Of a stretch of 64,000 bases of DNA, positions 44,740 through 53,696 are shown piece after piece. The translations under genes were made by a program, and so were the position numbers. Under the pieces are notes generated by a model that worked only from the letters and a program-made list of their open reading frames with translations, searched no databases and was not told where the DNA came from. Positions within the stretch are counted from its first letter, which is position 1. Each line of letters begins with the position of its first letter. Source of the stretch: Actinomycetes bacterium (GTDB lineage: Bacteria; Actinomycetota; Acidimicrobiia; Acidimicrobiales; Palsa-688); contig JAJZMF010000004.1 in the NCBI GenBank assembly GCA_021850325.1, forward strand, positions 157,470-221,469, in the 5' to 3' direction.

Positions 44740-45792
44740 GTGCCGCTCATTGACACAGATGGCATGTTCGAGCTCGCCGCCGGGTTCCCCGAGCAGGTGG
44801 AGCAGTCCTACAAGGCCGCCCTTTCGGTCCCGGGCCTGCCCCAACGGGAAGAGGTCAGCAACGTCGTGGTGATCGGCATGGGAGGCAGCGGCATAGCCGG
44901 TGACGTGCTCCAAGCCGTTGCCTCGCCTCTGTCGCCGGTGCCCGTGACAGTGGTCAAGCACTATGAGTGCCCGCACTCGGTGGACGAGTCATCGCTGGTC
45001 TTCGCCGTGTCGGGCTCGGGCAACACGGAGGAGACGATCGAAGCCGCCACCGATGCCGCCCTGGCCGGGGCGAGGGTGGTGGTGGTCACGGGCGGTGGTG
45101 AGCTCGGCCGTCTGGCCGAGGCCTGGCAGGCCCCGGTGGTAGGGGTACCCGACGTCGCCTGGCCCAGGGCGGCGTTCGGCGGCATGGCTGTGCCTCTTGT
45201 CGTGATGCTGTGGCGGGTGGGCCTGCTCCCGGGGGTCGACGTGCAGCTGGAGCGGGCGGTGGAGCAGCTCAAGTGGCGCCGGGACGAGCTGGTAGGCGGC
45301 GGAGAAGCGTCGGCCGCGGCAGACGTGGCCCGTACCATCGGCTCGTCCGTACCCCTCCTGCACGGGGGCGGGGTGCTCGGGACGGTGGCCGCACTGCGCT
45401 GGCGGTGCCAGGTCAACGAGAACGCCAAGCGACTGGCCTTCATGAGCTCCCAGCCCGAGCTTTGCCACAACGAGGTGTGCGGCTGGGCGGAGGCCTCGGC
45501 CGAACTGGGACGCCTGCTGACCCTCGTGGCCCTGCGGCACGACGGCGAGCACCCCCAGGTGGGCAGGCGGTTCGAGATCACGGCCGAGCTGGCCAAGCCC
45601 TACGTGGCCGGCGTGGTCGAGGTGCGCGCCCAGGGTGAAGGGGACCTGGCCCAGCTGTTCGACCTGACCTACTTCGGGGACTACGTCTCACTGTGGATGG
45701 CCGCCTTCGCCGGGGTGGACCCGGGCCCGATCGACACATTGATGAGGATGAAGCGGCTGCTCAGCGGGACGGCGGAGCCGGCCGGCGCCTAG
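44740..45792 (+). CDS. SIS-domain phosphoglucose/phosphomannose isomerase
   Basis: A 350-aa protein with two SIS folds. VIGMGGSGIAGDVL and AVSGSGNTEETIEA bind the sugar phosphate and PELCHNEVCGWAE carries the catalytic Glu/His of the bifunctional PGI/PMI family. It would link fructose-6-P with glucose-6-P and mannose-6-P, feeding the phosphomannomutase two genes upstream. GTG 44740 immediately follows the preceding stop and has CAGGAG upstream. Its last codons and stop lie inside a 29-bp tandem repeat. Confidence 0.87.
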   Translation: MPLIDTDGMFELAAGFPEQVEQSYKAALSVPGLPQREEVSNVVVIGMGGSGIAGDVLQAVASPLSPVPVTVVKHYECPHSVDESSLVFAVSGSGNTEETIEAATDAALAGARVVVVTGGGELGRLAEAWQAPVVGVPDVAWPRAAFGGMAVPLVVMLWRVGLLPGVDVQLERAVEQLKWRRDELVGGGEASAAADVARTIGSSVPLLHGGGVLGTVAALRWRCQVNENAKRLAFMSSQPELCHNEVCGWAEASAELGRLLTLVALRHDGEHPQVGRRFEITAELAKPYVAGVVEVRAQGEGDLAQLFDLTYFGDYVSLWMAAFAGVDPGPIDTLMRMKRLLSGTAEPAGA

Positions 45793-45843
45793 CGGCGCCC
45801 ACCGAGCCGGCCGGCGCCTAGCGGCGCCCACCGAGCCGGCCGG
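45775..45843. repeat. 29-bp tandem repeat across a stop codon
   Basis: Two perfect 29-bp copies (45775-45803, 45804-45832) followed by an 11-bp partial copy begin in the last five codons of the isomerase gene and include its TAG stop (45790-45792). Each copy holds GGCGCC twice around the TAG and can fold. Loss or gain of a copy would not alter the protein end. Confidence 0.9.
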
Positions 45844-45844
45844 G

Positions 45845-45870
45845 GGTGCCGGTGGCCCCGACCGGGCACC
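45845..45870 (+). terminator. hairpin downstream of the isomerase gene
   Basis: Nine base pairs with a single bulged G and a 7-nt loop (GGTGCCGGT against ACCGGGCACC). It lies 53 bp after the isomerase stop, beyond the tandem repeat, and probably ends the manB operon. Confidence 0.5.
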
Positions 45871-45892
45871 GGCCTGGTACTAGGGTGGGGCC

Positions 45893-46060
45893 CGGGCCCG
45901 GTGGGTCTGTGGTTGCAAGTCGACGCCAGCCGCAGGCGAAGCGACCCACGTAAGGCAACGTTTGGTTGCCGAGCATGGTGCGGCTTAGGAGTAAGCCCTG
46001 CCCGCTGACCGGCCGGTGGTCGGCCCGCAGCGGAGACGGCCACAAGTGGGACGCTACGGC
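45893..46060 (+). ncRNA. candidate structured RNA, family unknown
   Basis: A gene-free stretch with a run of clean stems: GTGGGTC/GACCCAC (45901-45907 with 45943-45949), GGCAAC-GTTTG-GTTGCC (45954-45970), GGCTTA-GGAG-TAAGCC (45982-45997), and CTGC/GCAG enclosing GCTGACC/GGTCGGC (45998-46030). TAGGGT at 45881-45886 could be its -10 box, giving a start near 45893. None of the tmRNA, RNase P, SRP or common riboswitch signatures I know is present. Stems are seen; that it is transcribed is inference, and the 3' end is a guess. Confidence 0.3.
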
Positions 46061-46141
46061 AGTGATGGGCCCCCGGCCTTCGGGAGGTGGCCGCCACCGC
46101 CGGCCCGCAGATGGCCGCTGCAGGCGAGTGTGGGGTCAAAG

Positions 46142-46165
46142 ACCAGGTCAGCCACCGGGCCTGGT
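46142..46165 (-). terminator. hairpin downstream of the response regulator
   Basis: ACCAGG and CCTGGT form a 6-bp stem over a 12-nt loop just past the stop of the minus-strand regulator gene at 46171. No U-tract. Confidence 0.35.
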
Positions 46166-46170
46166 ACACC

Positions 46171-46986
46171 TCATCCCTGCTCCGGAGGGTCGAGCAGGTG
46201 CCTGCGCCAGCCGTAGGTCACGGCCTCCATGCGCGAGTGCAGGTGGAGCTTCTCCAGGATGTTGCGGACGTGGTTCTTGACCGTGTTCTCGGAGATGGTG
46301 AGGGCGACGGCGATCTCCCTGTTGGTGCGGGACTGGGCGACCAGCCTCAGCACCTGCATCTCTCTGTCGGTCAGCCCCGGACCGCGCCCGTCGTCACGTT
46401 GGCCGGCCCTGCGGGCCAGGGAACGGAACTCGTCCACCAGTTTGGTGGTCATGGACCGGGCGATGACTGCCTGGTGGCCGGCGAGGGCCCGCACCGCCTG
46501 GGCAACCTCGTCGACGCCCGCCTCCTTCAGCAGGTAGCCGTTGGCGCCCGCCGCGAGCGCCTCGTACAGGTCGCTCCCGTCGTCGCCCGCCGTGAGCACC
46601 AGGACCTCCGTCGCAGGCAGTGCCCGCCGGATCTGCCGGATGGCGTCGGCGCCCGGCACCTGGGGCATGTGGATGTCGATGAGCACCACGTCGGGCGCCA
46701 GCTCGGCCGCCCTGGCCACGGCCTGCCCGCCGTGGGCGGCTTCGCCCACCACCTCGATGTCCCCGCTGGCGGAGAGGGCGGCGACCACCCCGCGGCGGAA
46801 GAGGGCCTGCTCGTCCGCTACCAGGACCCGCAGGCGCGCCCGGCCGTCACCACCACCATGTCCGCTACCACCACCGTGTCCGCTACCACCACCGTGTCCG
46901 CTACCACCACCGTGTCCGCTACCACCACCGTGTCCGCTACCACCACCGTGTCCGCTACCACCACCATGTCCGCGGCCCGTGCTCAC
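46171..46986 (-). CDS. NarL/LuxR-family response regulator with His/Gly repeat tail
   Basis: A 271-aa protein. Residues about 50-170 are a receiver domain ([15 protein letters not shown], phospho-acceptor Asp in [13 protein letters not shown] switch, LLKEAG lysine) and about 205-265 a LuxR-type helix-turn-helix ([37 protein letters not shown]). Ahead of the receiver is an unusual tail of seven GHGGG(S/D) repeats. No in-frame ATG, GTG or TTG lies between the tail and the receiver, so GTG 46986 or further upstream must be the start. No sensor kinase is adjacent. It is divergent from secA. Confidence 0.82.
   Translation of the reverse strand: MSTGRGHGGGSGHGGGSGHGGGSGHGGGSGHGGGSGHGGGSGHGGGDGRARLRVLVADEQALFRRGVVAALSASGDIEVVGEAAHGGQAVARAAELAPDVVLIDIHMPQVPGADAIRQIRRALPATEVLVLTAGDDGSDLYEALAAGANGYLLKEAGVDEVAQAVRALAGHQAVIARSMTTKLVDEFRSLARRAGQRDDGRGPGLTDREMQVLRLVAQSRTNREIAVALTISENTVKNHVRNILEKLHLHSRMEAVTYGWRRHLLDPPEQG
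46846..46968 (-). repeat. 18-bp minisatellite in the response regulator gene
   Basis: On the plus strand the unit TCCGCTACCACCACCGTG occurs five times perfectly from 46861, followed by one copy with ATG in place of GTG and preceded by a 15-bp partial copy. On the coding strand this gives the GHGGGS repeats of the regulator tail. Confidence 0.9.
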
Positions 46987-47121
46987 CGGCGCCGGCCGCC
47001 ACGTCCGGTCCCGCCCATGCCACGAACATACCCACCCACATGCCCGGCCGGGCGCCCCGCGCCGAGCCTGCGACGGCCGTCGGGCCAACGGGCGAAGCCT
47101 GCTGGTAGCTTGGTTGGCGCG

Positions 47122-49920
47122 ATGAAAGACGTCCTGACCAAGTTCCTCCGCGTGGGCGAGGGCAAGAAGCTCCGGGCCCTGCAGTCCCTGGTACCCGACA
47201 TAAATGCCTTGGAGCCCGAGACGGAAGGCCTTTCCGACGAGGAGCTCGCGCACAAGACGGTCGAGTTCAAAGAACGCATCGCCAACGGCGAGGACCTCAA
47301 CGACCTGCTCATAGAGGCTTTTGCCGTCGTCAGGGAGGCGGCCCGGCGCACGATCGGGCAGCGCCACTACGACGTGCAGATGATGGGCGGGGCGGCCCTC
47401 CACTTCGGCTGGATAGCCGAGATGAAGACAGGTGAGGGCAAGACGCTCGTCTCGACGCTGCCCGTGTACCTCAACGCCCTGTCCGGCGACGGCGTCCACG
47501 TCGTCACCGTCAACGACTACCTGGCGGCACGTGACGCCGACTGGATGGGCCGCGTGCACCGCTTCCTCGGCCTCACCGTGGGCCGCGTCTCGCCGGACTT
47601 CCCGGACTGGGACGACAAGAAGGCCGCGTACAACTGCGACATCACCTACGGCACCAACACCGAGCTCGGCTTCGACTACCTGCGTGACAACATGGCCCGC
47701 AGCCTGGAGCACATGGTGCAACGGGGGCACAACTTCGGCATCGTGGACGAGGTCGACTCCATCCTCATCGACGAGGCACGTACGCCGCTCATCATCTCCG
47801 GTCCTTCGAGCGAGTCGGCCCGGCTCTACTACCAGTTCGCCGGGGTGGTACGGACGCTGGTCCGCGACGACGACTACGAGGTCGACGAGGAGAAGCGCAC
47901 CGTGGCGCCCACTCCGGAGGGGATCGAGAAGGTCGAGCGGCTGCTCGGCATCGACAACCTGTACGACCTCGGGACGGCCAACCTCGTGCACCAGCTCACC
48001 AAGGCGTTGCAGGCCAAGGAGCTGTACAAGCGGGACAAGGACTACCTGGTGGCCGACGGCGAGGTGAAGATCGTCGACGAGTTCACGGGCCGCATCCTGG
48101 AGGGCAGGCGCTGGTCCGACGGCCTGCACCAGGCGGTGGAAGCCAAGGAGCGGGTGCAGATCAAGGAGGAGAACCACACCTGGGCCACGGTGACCCTCCA
48201 GAACTACTTCCGCCTCTACAAGAAGCTGGCGGGCATGACGGGCACCGCTCAGACCGAGGCGGGCGAGTTCATGTCGACCTACAAGATCCAGGTCGTCCCC
48301 ATCCCCACCAACCTGCCCCTCCAGCGCAGGGACTTCCCCGACCTCATCTACCGGACCGAGAAGGCCAAGTTCGACGCCGTGGTCGAAGACGTGGTCGAAC
48401 GTTACGGCAAGGGCCAGCCGGTGCTCGTGGGCACGGCCTCGGTCGAGAAGTCCGAGGTGCTCTCCCGCATGTTCGCCAAGCGGGGTATCCCTCACCAGGT
48501 CCTGAACGCCAAGCAGCACGCACGTGAGGCGACGGTCATTGCTCAGGCCGGCCGGCTGGGAGCAGTCACGGTGGCGACCAACATGGCGGGCCGGGGTGTG
48601 GACATCCTGCTCGGGGGTAACCCCGAGGGCCTGGCCGAAGATGCCGTGCGCGCCGAGGGCCTCGCCTTGACGACGCCGGAGGGCCAGGCTCGCTACCTCG
48701 AGCTGTTGGCCAAGTACAAGGACGAGTGCAAGGCCGAGGGTGAGAAGGTGCGCGAGCTGGGCGGCCTGTACGTGCTCGGCTCGGAACGCCATGAGGCCCG
48801 CCGGGTCGACGACCAGTTGCGGGGCCGCAGCGGCCGTCAGGGCGACCCCGGTGAGAGCAGGTTCTTCCTCTCCCTCGAGGACGAGCTCATGCGCCTGTTC
48901 GCCCAGGGGATGATGCAGTGGGCAATGGGCCGGTTCCCCGAGGACGTGCCCATCGAGAACAAGATGGTCACCCGGGCCATCGAGCGGGCCCAGCACAACG
49001 TCGAAGCGCGCAACGCCGAGATCCGCAAGGACACCCTCAAGTACGACGAGGTGATGAACGAGCAGCGCAAGGTGGTGTACGCCCGCCGCATCCAGGTCAT
49101 GGAGGGTGAGGACCTGCGCCAGCGGACGGTCGACATAGTCACGTCGGCCCTCGACTCGATAATCCGGGCCAACTGCCCCAACGAGTTCCCCGAGGAGTGG
49201 GACCTCGACGGCCTCCTCACCGAGGCCCGGGTGTACTTCCCGAGCCAACAGACGGTCGAGGGGCTGAAGTCGTTGACTACCACTGACACCATCTACGAGT
49301 CTCTCGTGGGGGAGGCGCTGGAGTACTACGAAAAGCGCGAGCAGTCCATGCCCGAGCCTCCAGGAGGCAAGGCTGAGGACACCATGCGCCAGCTGGAGCG
49401 CGAGATAATGCTGCAGCTCATCGACCAGCGCTGGCGGGAGCACCTCTCGGAGATGGACTACCTGCGGGAGGGCATCTACCTGCGCCAGATGGGCCAGCGT
49501 GACCCGCTCGTCGAGTGGCAGCGGGACGGGTACGAGATGTTCGGGCAGATGATGGCGAGCGTCGACGACGACTACGTCAAGTACGTCATGCATGCCCAGG
49601 TCCAGATCCAGGACCAGCCGGCCCTCGAGACCAGCCTTTCAGGGGCCAGTTACAGCGCCCCCGAGGGCCCTGTGCTCGGCTCCCAGGCCATTGCCGGCGC
49701 CCTGGCTGCGGGCCCCGCCCCGGGCGAGGAGCTCGTGTTCGCCTCGGAGGAGGACGTGGCCAACATGAGGGCGCGCGCTGCAGGCCGTACCGCCGGCAAC
49801 GGCGGCCCGGTGGCCCGCCAGCCCGTGCAGTCGGCCACCGGCGAGTTCGACCGGGTGGGCCGCAACGACCCCTGCCCGTGTGGGAGCGGCAAGAAGTTCA
49901 AGTTCTGCCACGGCAAGTGA
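47122..49920 (+). CDS. secA: preprotein translocase ATPase SecA
   Basis: A 932-aa SecA, the motor that drives unfolded preproteins through SecYEG. Walker A MKTGEGKT is near residue 105, the DEAD-type [19 protein letters not shown] near 210, and the helicase motif [12 protein letters not shown] (here [18 protein letters not shown]) near 570. The C-terminus ends in the zinc/SecB-type motif [18 protein letters not shown] 47122 matches the family start; the frame remains open a further 345 codons upstream by chance. TAGCTT (47106-47111) lies 10 nt before the ATG. The 135 bp between it and the divergent regulator holds both promoters. Confidence 0.97.
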   Translation: MKDVLTKFLRVGEGKKLRALQSLVPDINALEPETEGLSDEELAHKTVEFKERIANGEDLNDLLIEAFAVVREAARRTIGQRHYDVQMMGGAALHFGWIAEMKTGEGKTLVSTLPVYLNALSGDGVHVVTVNDYLAARDADWMGRVHRFLGLTVGRVSPDFPDWDDKKAAYNCDITYGTNTELGFDYLRDNMARSLEHMVQRGHNFGIVDEVDSILIDEARTPLIISGPSSESARLYYQFAGVVRTLVRDDDYEVDEEKRTVAPTPEGIEKVERLLGIDNLYDLGTANLVHQLTKALQAKELYKRDKDYLVADGEVKIVDEFTGRILEGRRWSDGLHQAVEAKERVQIKEENHTWATVTLQNYFRLYKKLAGMTGTAQTEAGEFMSTYKIQVVPIPTNLPLQRRDFPDLIYRTEKAKFDAVVEDVVERYGKGQPVLVGTASVEKSEVLSRMFAKRGIPHQVLNAKQHAREATVIAQAGRLGAVTVATNMAGRGVDILLGGNPEGLAEDAVRAEGLALTTPEGQARYLELLAKYKDECKAEGEKVRELGGLYVLGSERHEARRVDDQLRGRSGRQGDPGESRFFLSLEDELMRLFAQGMMQWAMGRFPEDVPIENKMVTRAIERAQHNVEARNAEIRKDTLKYDEVMNEQRKVVYARRIQVMEGEDLRQRTVDIVTSALDSIIRANCPNEFPEEWDLDGLLTEARVYFPSQQTVEGLKSLTTTDTIYESLVGEALEYYEKREQSMPEPPGGKAEDTMRQLEREIMLQLIDQRWREHLSEMDYLREGIYLRQMGQRDPLVEWQRDGYEMFGQMMASVDDDYVKYVMHAQVQIQDQPALETSLSGASYSAPEGPVLGSQAIAGALAAGPAPGEELVFASEEDVANMRARAAGRTAGNGGPVARQPVQSATGEFDRVGRNDPCPCGSGKKFKFCHGK

Positions 49921-49936
49921 GCCCGGGGGCGCCCTG

Positions 49937-51055
49937 ATGAGGGACTTCTCCGACGACCTGCGCGCCCTGCACCGGCGCCTCGACGAGGCGGCCGAGTACC
50001 TGCGCGCGGACGCCGGCCGCAAGCGGCTGGCCGAGATCGAACCTGAGCTGGCACGGCCCGACCTGTGGGACGAGCCGGAGCGCGCCCAGGCCATGACCAG
50101 GGAGTACGCAGAGCTCAGGACGGACGTCGACCAACTGGAGGCGCTGGCGTCGAGGTTGTCGGACGCCGACGTCCTCTTCGAGCTCGGGCGCGAGGAGGAC
50201 GACGGCTCGGTGGAGCCGGAGCTGACCGAGGCCATGGCTGCGGTGGCCCACGAGCTGGACCAGCTGGAGCTGCGGGCCCTGTTCACGGGCGAGCACGACG
50301 AGCTGGACGCGGTCTGCGAGATCCACGCCAAAGACGGGGGCACCGACGCCCAGGACTGGGCCGAGATGCTCCTGCGTATGTACCAGCGCTGGGTGGAACG
50401 CCGTGGCTTCACCATCGAGCTGGACGAGGTCACGGCCGGCCAGGAGGCGGGGCTGCTCTCAGCCACCTTCATCGTGAAGGGCCGTTATGCGACCGGGCTG
50501 CTGGCCTCCGAGCGGGGGATCCACCGCCTGGTACGGATGTCCCCCTTCGACTCCCAGCACAGGCGCCAGACGAGCTTCGCCGCAGTGAGCGTCGTCCCCT
50601 TCTTCGAGGCTGCCGACGGTGAGGTCGACATCGACGAGAAGGACCTTCGGATCGACACCTACCGCAGCTCCAGCGCGGGTGGCCAGCACGTCAACGTGAC
50701 CGACTCGGCGGTGAGGATCACGCACTTCCCGACGGGGGTCGTTGTGTCCTGCCAGAACGAGCGTTCCCAGTTCCAGAACAAGGCCCGCGCCATGCAGATC
50801 CTGGCCGCCCGGCTGGCCGAGCGCGCCCGTGAGGAGCGCCGGGCGGAGCTGTCAGCCATGGCGGGCCCCAAGGCCCAGGTGGGCTGGGGGTCGCAGATCC
50901 GCAGCTATGTGATGGCGCCGTTCCAACTGGTGAAGGACCTGCGCACCGACTACGAGACGGGCAACGTGAGCGCTGTCCTGGACGGTGACCTGGACGCCTT
51001 CATGGAGGCCTACCTGCGCTGGCGCAGGGCGGGCGGGGAGGGTGGCGAGGAGTGA
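49937..51055 (+). CDS. prfB: peptide chain release factor 2
   Basis: A 372-aa RF2 that recognises UGA and UAA. The stop-codon tripeptide SPF is at residues 202-204 and the catalytic GGQ at 248-250 (SSAGGQHVNVTD). Unlike many bacteria, the reading frame is continuous from ATG 49937 with no internal UGA, so there is no autoregulatory frameshift. The start is 16 bp after secA, suggesting co-transcription, a common pair in actinobacteria. Confidence 0.96.
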   Translation: MRDFSDDLRALHRRLDEAAEYLRADAGRKRLAEIEPELARPDLWDEPERAQAMTREYAELRTDVDQLEALASRLSDADVLFELGREEDDGSVEPELTEAMAAVAHELDQLELRALFTGEHDELDAVCEIHAKDGGTDAQDWAEMLLRMYQRWVERRGFTIELDEVTAGQEAGLLSATFIVKGRYATGLLASERGIHRLVRMSPFDSQHRRQTSFAAVSVVPFFEAADGEVDIDEKDLRIDTYRSSSAGGQHVNVTDSAVRITHFPTGVVVSCQNERSQFQNKARAMQILAARLAERAREERRAELSAMAGPKAQVGWGSQIRSYVMAPFQLVKDLRTDYETGNVSAVLDGDLDAFMEAYLRWRRAGGEGGEE

Positions 51056-51131
51056 CGGAAGTCCTGCACGGGCTCGGTGCCGGCCGACCGGTACGCGCCG
51101 TCCGGCTGGCATCATGGCACTGGGAGGACAT

Positions 51132-51473
51132 ATGCCGGAAGAACCGACAGTCGCAGCACTGAGCGAGGAAGAGAAGGCGGCGAGGCTGTCATCTCTCACC
51201 GAGCTGGTCGAGATGGTACGCCCCATCATCCAGCAGGACGGCGGAGACCTGGTGCTGCTCGGAGCCGATGTGGAGACCGGGGTCGTCGAGCTGCAGCTGC
51301 AGGGTGCCTGCAGCAGCTGCGCCATCAGTTCCACGACTCTCCAGGCCGGCGTGGAGCGCATCCTGAAGGACCGCCTCGAATGGGTGAGCGAGGTGGTCGG
51401 AGGCGTCGAGGAGGACGTCGACTGGGAGGAGAGCGCGGCCATGGGCCGCGGGGGCTACGTCCCCCGCTGGTGA
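51132..51473 (+). CDS. NifU-like C-terminal domain protein (Fe-S scaffold)
   Basis: A 113-aa protein of the Nfu family. Residues about 25-95 are the NifU C-terminal domain with the cluster-binding GACSSCAISSTTLQAGVE (CxxC), giving a 4Fe-4S carrier that passes clusters to target enzymes such as NadA. ATG 51132 has GGGAGGA just upstream; an in-frame ATG at 51114 is possible. It follows prfB after 76 bp. The last 25 residues are acidic then basic and not conserved. Confidence 0.88.
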   Translation: MPEEPTVAALSEEEKAARLSSLTELVEMVRPIIQQDGGDLVLLGADVETGVVELQLQGACSSCAISSTTLQAGVERILKDRLEWVSEVVGGVEEDVDWEESAAMGRGGYVPRW

Positions 51474-51549
51474 GGGCGTCCCACCCCCACCTGCGCCGGG
51501 CCGCGGCGCCTTCAGCGCCCTCCCGGCAGGGCGTATAACCTGCGGGGAT

Positions 51550-52341
51550 ATGCCGAGCGCATCGAACACCGTTGCCCCGGGGGCCCCCGGCTTGCGCGAC
51601 AGGGCGGTCACCGTGGCGACAGAGCTTGGGGGCCGTGCCCTGCAGAGCACTGAGAGCTGGCTGTTGAGGTACTCCAGTGTTCCCACCACGCCCTTCCTGC
51701 CCCTGGAGACCTTTCCCTGGGTTGAGCGGGTGGAGGAGCGTGTCCCCGAGGTCCAGGCCGAGCTCGAGGAAGTCCTCAGCTACCGGGAGGCGCTCCCCAA
51801 CTTCCAGGACATCTCGGTCGACCAGGCTGCGATCAGCAGCGACGACGGCTGGAAGACGTTCTTCTTCCTCGGGTACGGCTTCCGCTCGGAGGCGAACTGC
51901 CGGCGGTGCCCCCGGACCTCGGCACTGCTGGACAGCATCCCCGGCCTGGTGACCGGCTTCTTCTCCATCCTGGGGCCCGGCAAGCACCTGCCTCCGCACC
52001 GGGGCCCCTGGCGGGGCGTCCTGCGTTACCACTTGGCCCTCAAAGTGCCCGAGCCCGCATCGGCCTCGGGGATCAGGGTCGGAGGACAGGAGGCTCACTG
52101 GCAGGAGGGCAGGAGCCTGCTCTTCGACGACGGCTACACCCATGAAGCCTGGAACGGCACCGACGCTGTCCGGGTCGTGCTGTTCTGCGACATCCTGCGC
52201 CCCTTGCGCCCGCCGGCGGACCAGGTGAACAAGGCCCTGGTCAAGGCCATCGGCTGGTCCCCGTTCGTCCAGGACGCCCGCAGCCGGCACGAAGCCTGGG
52301 AGAAGCGGGTCGAGGGCCTGCGTTGGGGTAACGGCCGTTGA
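51550..52341 (+). CDS. aspartyl/asparaginyl beta-hydroxylase-fold dioxygenase (LpxO-like)
   Basis: A 263-aa Fe(II)/2-oxoglutarate oxygenase of the Asp/Asn beta-hydroxylase family. The metal and co-substrate residues are seen in KHLPPHRGPWRGVLRYHLAL and FDDGYTHEAWNGT, with the following VRVVLFCDILRP strand. Relatives hydroxylate protein Asp/Asn or, as LpxO, the 2-position of lipid acyl chains. Because its stop overlaps the TTG start of a serine palmitoyltransferase-like gene, a lipid substrate, for instance an acyl chain of a sphingolipid, is suggested (inference). A weakly hydrophobic segment at 65-80 is not a clear anchor. TAACCT (51536-51541) is 8 nt before the ATG. Confidence 0.82.
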   Translation: MPSASNTVAPGAPGLRDRAVTVATELGGRALQSTESWLLRYSSVPTTPFLPLETFPWVERVEERVPEVQAELEEVLSYREALPNFQDISVDQAAISSDDGWKTFFFLGYGFRSEANCRRCPRTSALLDSIPGLVTGFFSILGPGKHLPPHRGPWRGVLRYHLALKVPEPASASGIRVGGQEAHWQEGRSLLFDDGYTHEAWNGTDAVRVVLFCDILRPLRPPADQVNKALVKAIGWSPFVQDARSRHEAWEKRVEGLRWGNGR

Positions 52342-53627
52342 GCGCTCCCGACGGCAGCGCCGACCAGTCGGCGGCTGCACCCAACGACATCTTCGAGCGC
52401 TGCGACGACCCCCGCATGGCTGACTACCAGGCCGCGGACGAACTTGGCCTCAACCCGTTCTACCGGGTCATGGACAGCGAGATCGGGCCGACCATCACCT
52501 ATCACGGAGCCTCGGCTGTGATGCTGGGCTCGAACAACTACCTGGGCCTGACGACCGACCCCAGGGTGAAGAAGGCGGCCATCGAGGCCGTGGAACGCTA
52601 CGGCTCGGGCGTGACCGGCAGCCGGTTGCTCAACGGCACCGTGCCCCTGCACCGTGAGCTCGAGGAGTTCCTGGCCGACTGGGTGGGCATGCCCGAGGCC
52701 CTGGTGTTCACCACGGGCTATACGGCGAACCTCGGTCTCATCTCGACCCTGGTGCAGGCCGGTGACGCCGTCTTCTGCGACTCCGCAGCCCACGCCTCCC
52801 TCGTCGACGGCGCCCGCCTCGCCGAGGGGGACCTGCGTGCGTTCCGCCACAACCGGCCCAACAGCCTCCACCGGGGCCTGCGCACCTGGAGGGCGAACCC
52901 GGCGAACGGCGGGGTGCTGGTGGCAGTGGACGGTATCTACTCCATGGAGGGGGACTGGGCCCCCCTGGGCGAGATCCGTGCCCTGTGCGACCAGTACCAA
53001 GCCCGGTTGCTGGTGGACGAAGCCCATGCGCTCGGCGTCGTCGGGCCTCAGGGGGCCGGCACGGCGGCCGCCCTCGGGGTGAAGGCCGACCTCTTGATGG
53101 GCACGTTCTCCAAGTCGCTTGCCAGCTGCGGGGGTTTCATCGCCGGCCCTGCCCAGGTCATCTCCTATCTGCGCCTGTTCTGCCGGCCCATCCTCTTCAC
53201 GGCAGCCAACGTGCCGGCCTCCCTGGGGGCCGCTCTTGCGGCCGCAAAGATCGCCCGGGCCGAGGACTGGCGGCGCCAGGCGGCTCTGAGCCTGGCGGCT
53301 CGTCTGCGCGGAGGCCTGCGGGAGCTCGGCTACGACGTGGGGGCCGACACCGAGAGCTCGATCGTCCCGGTGCACGGCGGGGACGTGCTCGGTACCGGCC
53401 TGCTCTGGCGGGCGCTGCTCGACCGGGGGGTCTACACCAACTGCTCGCTGCCACCGGCGGTGCCCAAGCCCATGCTGCGCACCTCGGTCATGGCCACCCA
53501 CACCGAGGAGCAGATCGACCGGGCCCTCTCGGCGTTCGAGGAGGTCATCACCCAGGGCGTGGTGGAGGCGGAGCGCCAGCGCCTCGTAGGCCGGCTGGAG
53601 ATGGAGCTCGACGTCAGCTCGCACTGA
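52338..53627 (+). CDS. spt: alpha-oxoamine synthase, serine palmitoyltransferase-like
   Basis: A 429-aa PLP enzyme of the alpha-oxoamine synthase family. PLP lysine is K259 in GTFSKSLAS, the ring-stacking His is H152 in DSAAHASLVDG, and VDEAHALGVVG holds the cofactor Asp/His. Bacterial serine palmitoyltransferase features include the N-terminal NPFYRVMDSEIGPTI, GSNNYLGL, GSGVTGSRLLNGT followed by His, and CRPILFTAANVPAS; 8-amino-7-oxononanoate synthases usually read SG instead of NG there. It would condense serine with an acyl thioester to 3-ketosphinganine. No acyl carrier protein is adjacent. BioF or KBL activity is the alternative. Confidence 0.75.
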   Translation: MSAPDGSADQSAAAPNDIFERCDDPRMADYQAADELGLNPFYRVMDSEIGPTITYHGASAVMLGSNNYLGLTTDPRVKKAAIEAVERYGSGVTGSRLLNGTVPLHRELEEFLADWVGMPEALVFTTGYTANLGLISTLVQAGDAVFCDSAAHASLVDGARLAEGDLRAFRHNRPNSLHRGLRTWRANPANGGVLVAVDGIYSMEGDWAPLGEIRALCDQYQARLLVDEAHALGVVGPQGAGTAAALGVKADLLMGTFSKSLASCGGFIAGPAQVISYLRLFCRPILFTAANVPASLGAALAAAKIARAEDWRRQAALSLAARLRGGLRELGYDVGADTESSIVPVHGGDVLGTGLLWRALLDRGVYTNCSLPPAVPKPMLRTSVMATHTEEQIDRALSAFEEVITQGVVEAERQRLVGRLEMELDVSSH

Positions 53628-53696
53628 CCACGGGCGGCCCGCGCCGGCCCGCCATACGGGGCCGGCTCTGCGGCGGACGTTGAGGAGGGCAGTGCG

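Noticed and set aside
45882..45888. AGGGTGG resembling the T-box antiterminator core
   Set aside because: The rest of the conserved T-box motif and a downstream aminoacyl or amino-acid gene are absent.
46141..46165. ACCAGGTCAG similar to part of bacterial SRP RNA
   Set aside because: The essential GGAAGCAGC-type loop does not follow; the segment is a simple hairpin after the regulator gene.
46846..46968. Direct repeats that might be taken for a CRISPR array
   Set aside because: Repeats are contiguous 18-bp units without spacers, lie in a coding frame and have no cas genes nearby.
46087..47121. 345-codon in-frame upstream extension of secA
   Set aside because: It is antisense to the response regulator, shows no family similarity, and the ATG at 47122 matches the normal SecA N-terminus.
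46987..49593. A very long open frame on the minus strand across secA, continuous with the response regulator (1140 codons in total)
   Set aside because: It is the antisense of secA kept open by G+C-rich codon use; only the part below 46986 has protein-family features.
49937..50060. Programmed frameshift site in prfB
   Set aside because: The frame is continuous from the ATG with no in-frame TGA or CTT-TGA slip site.
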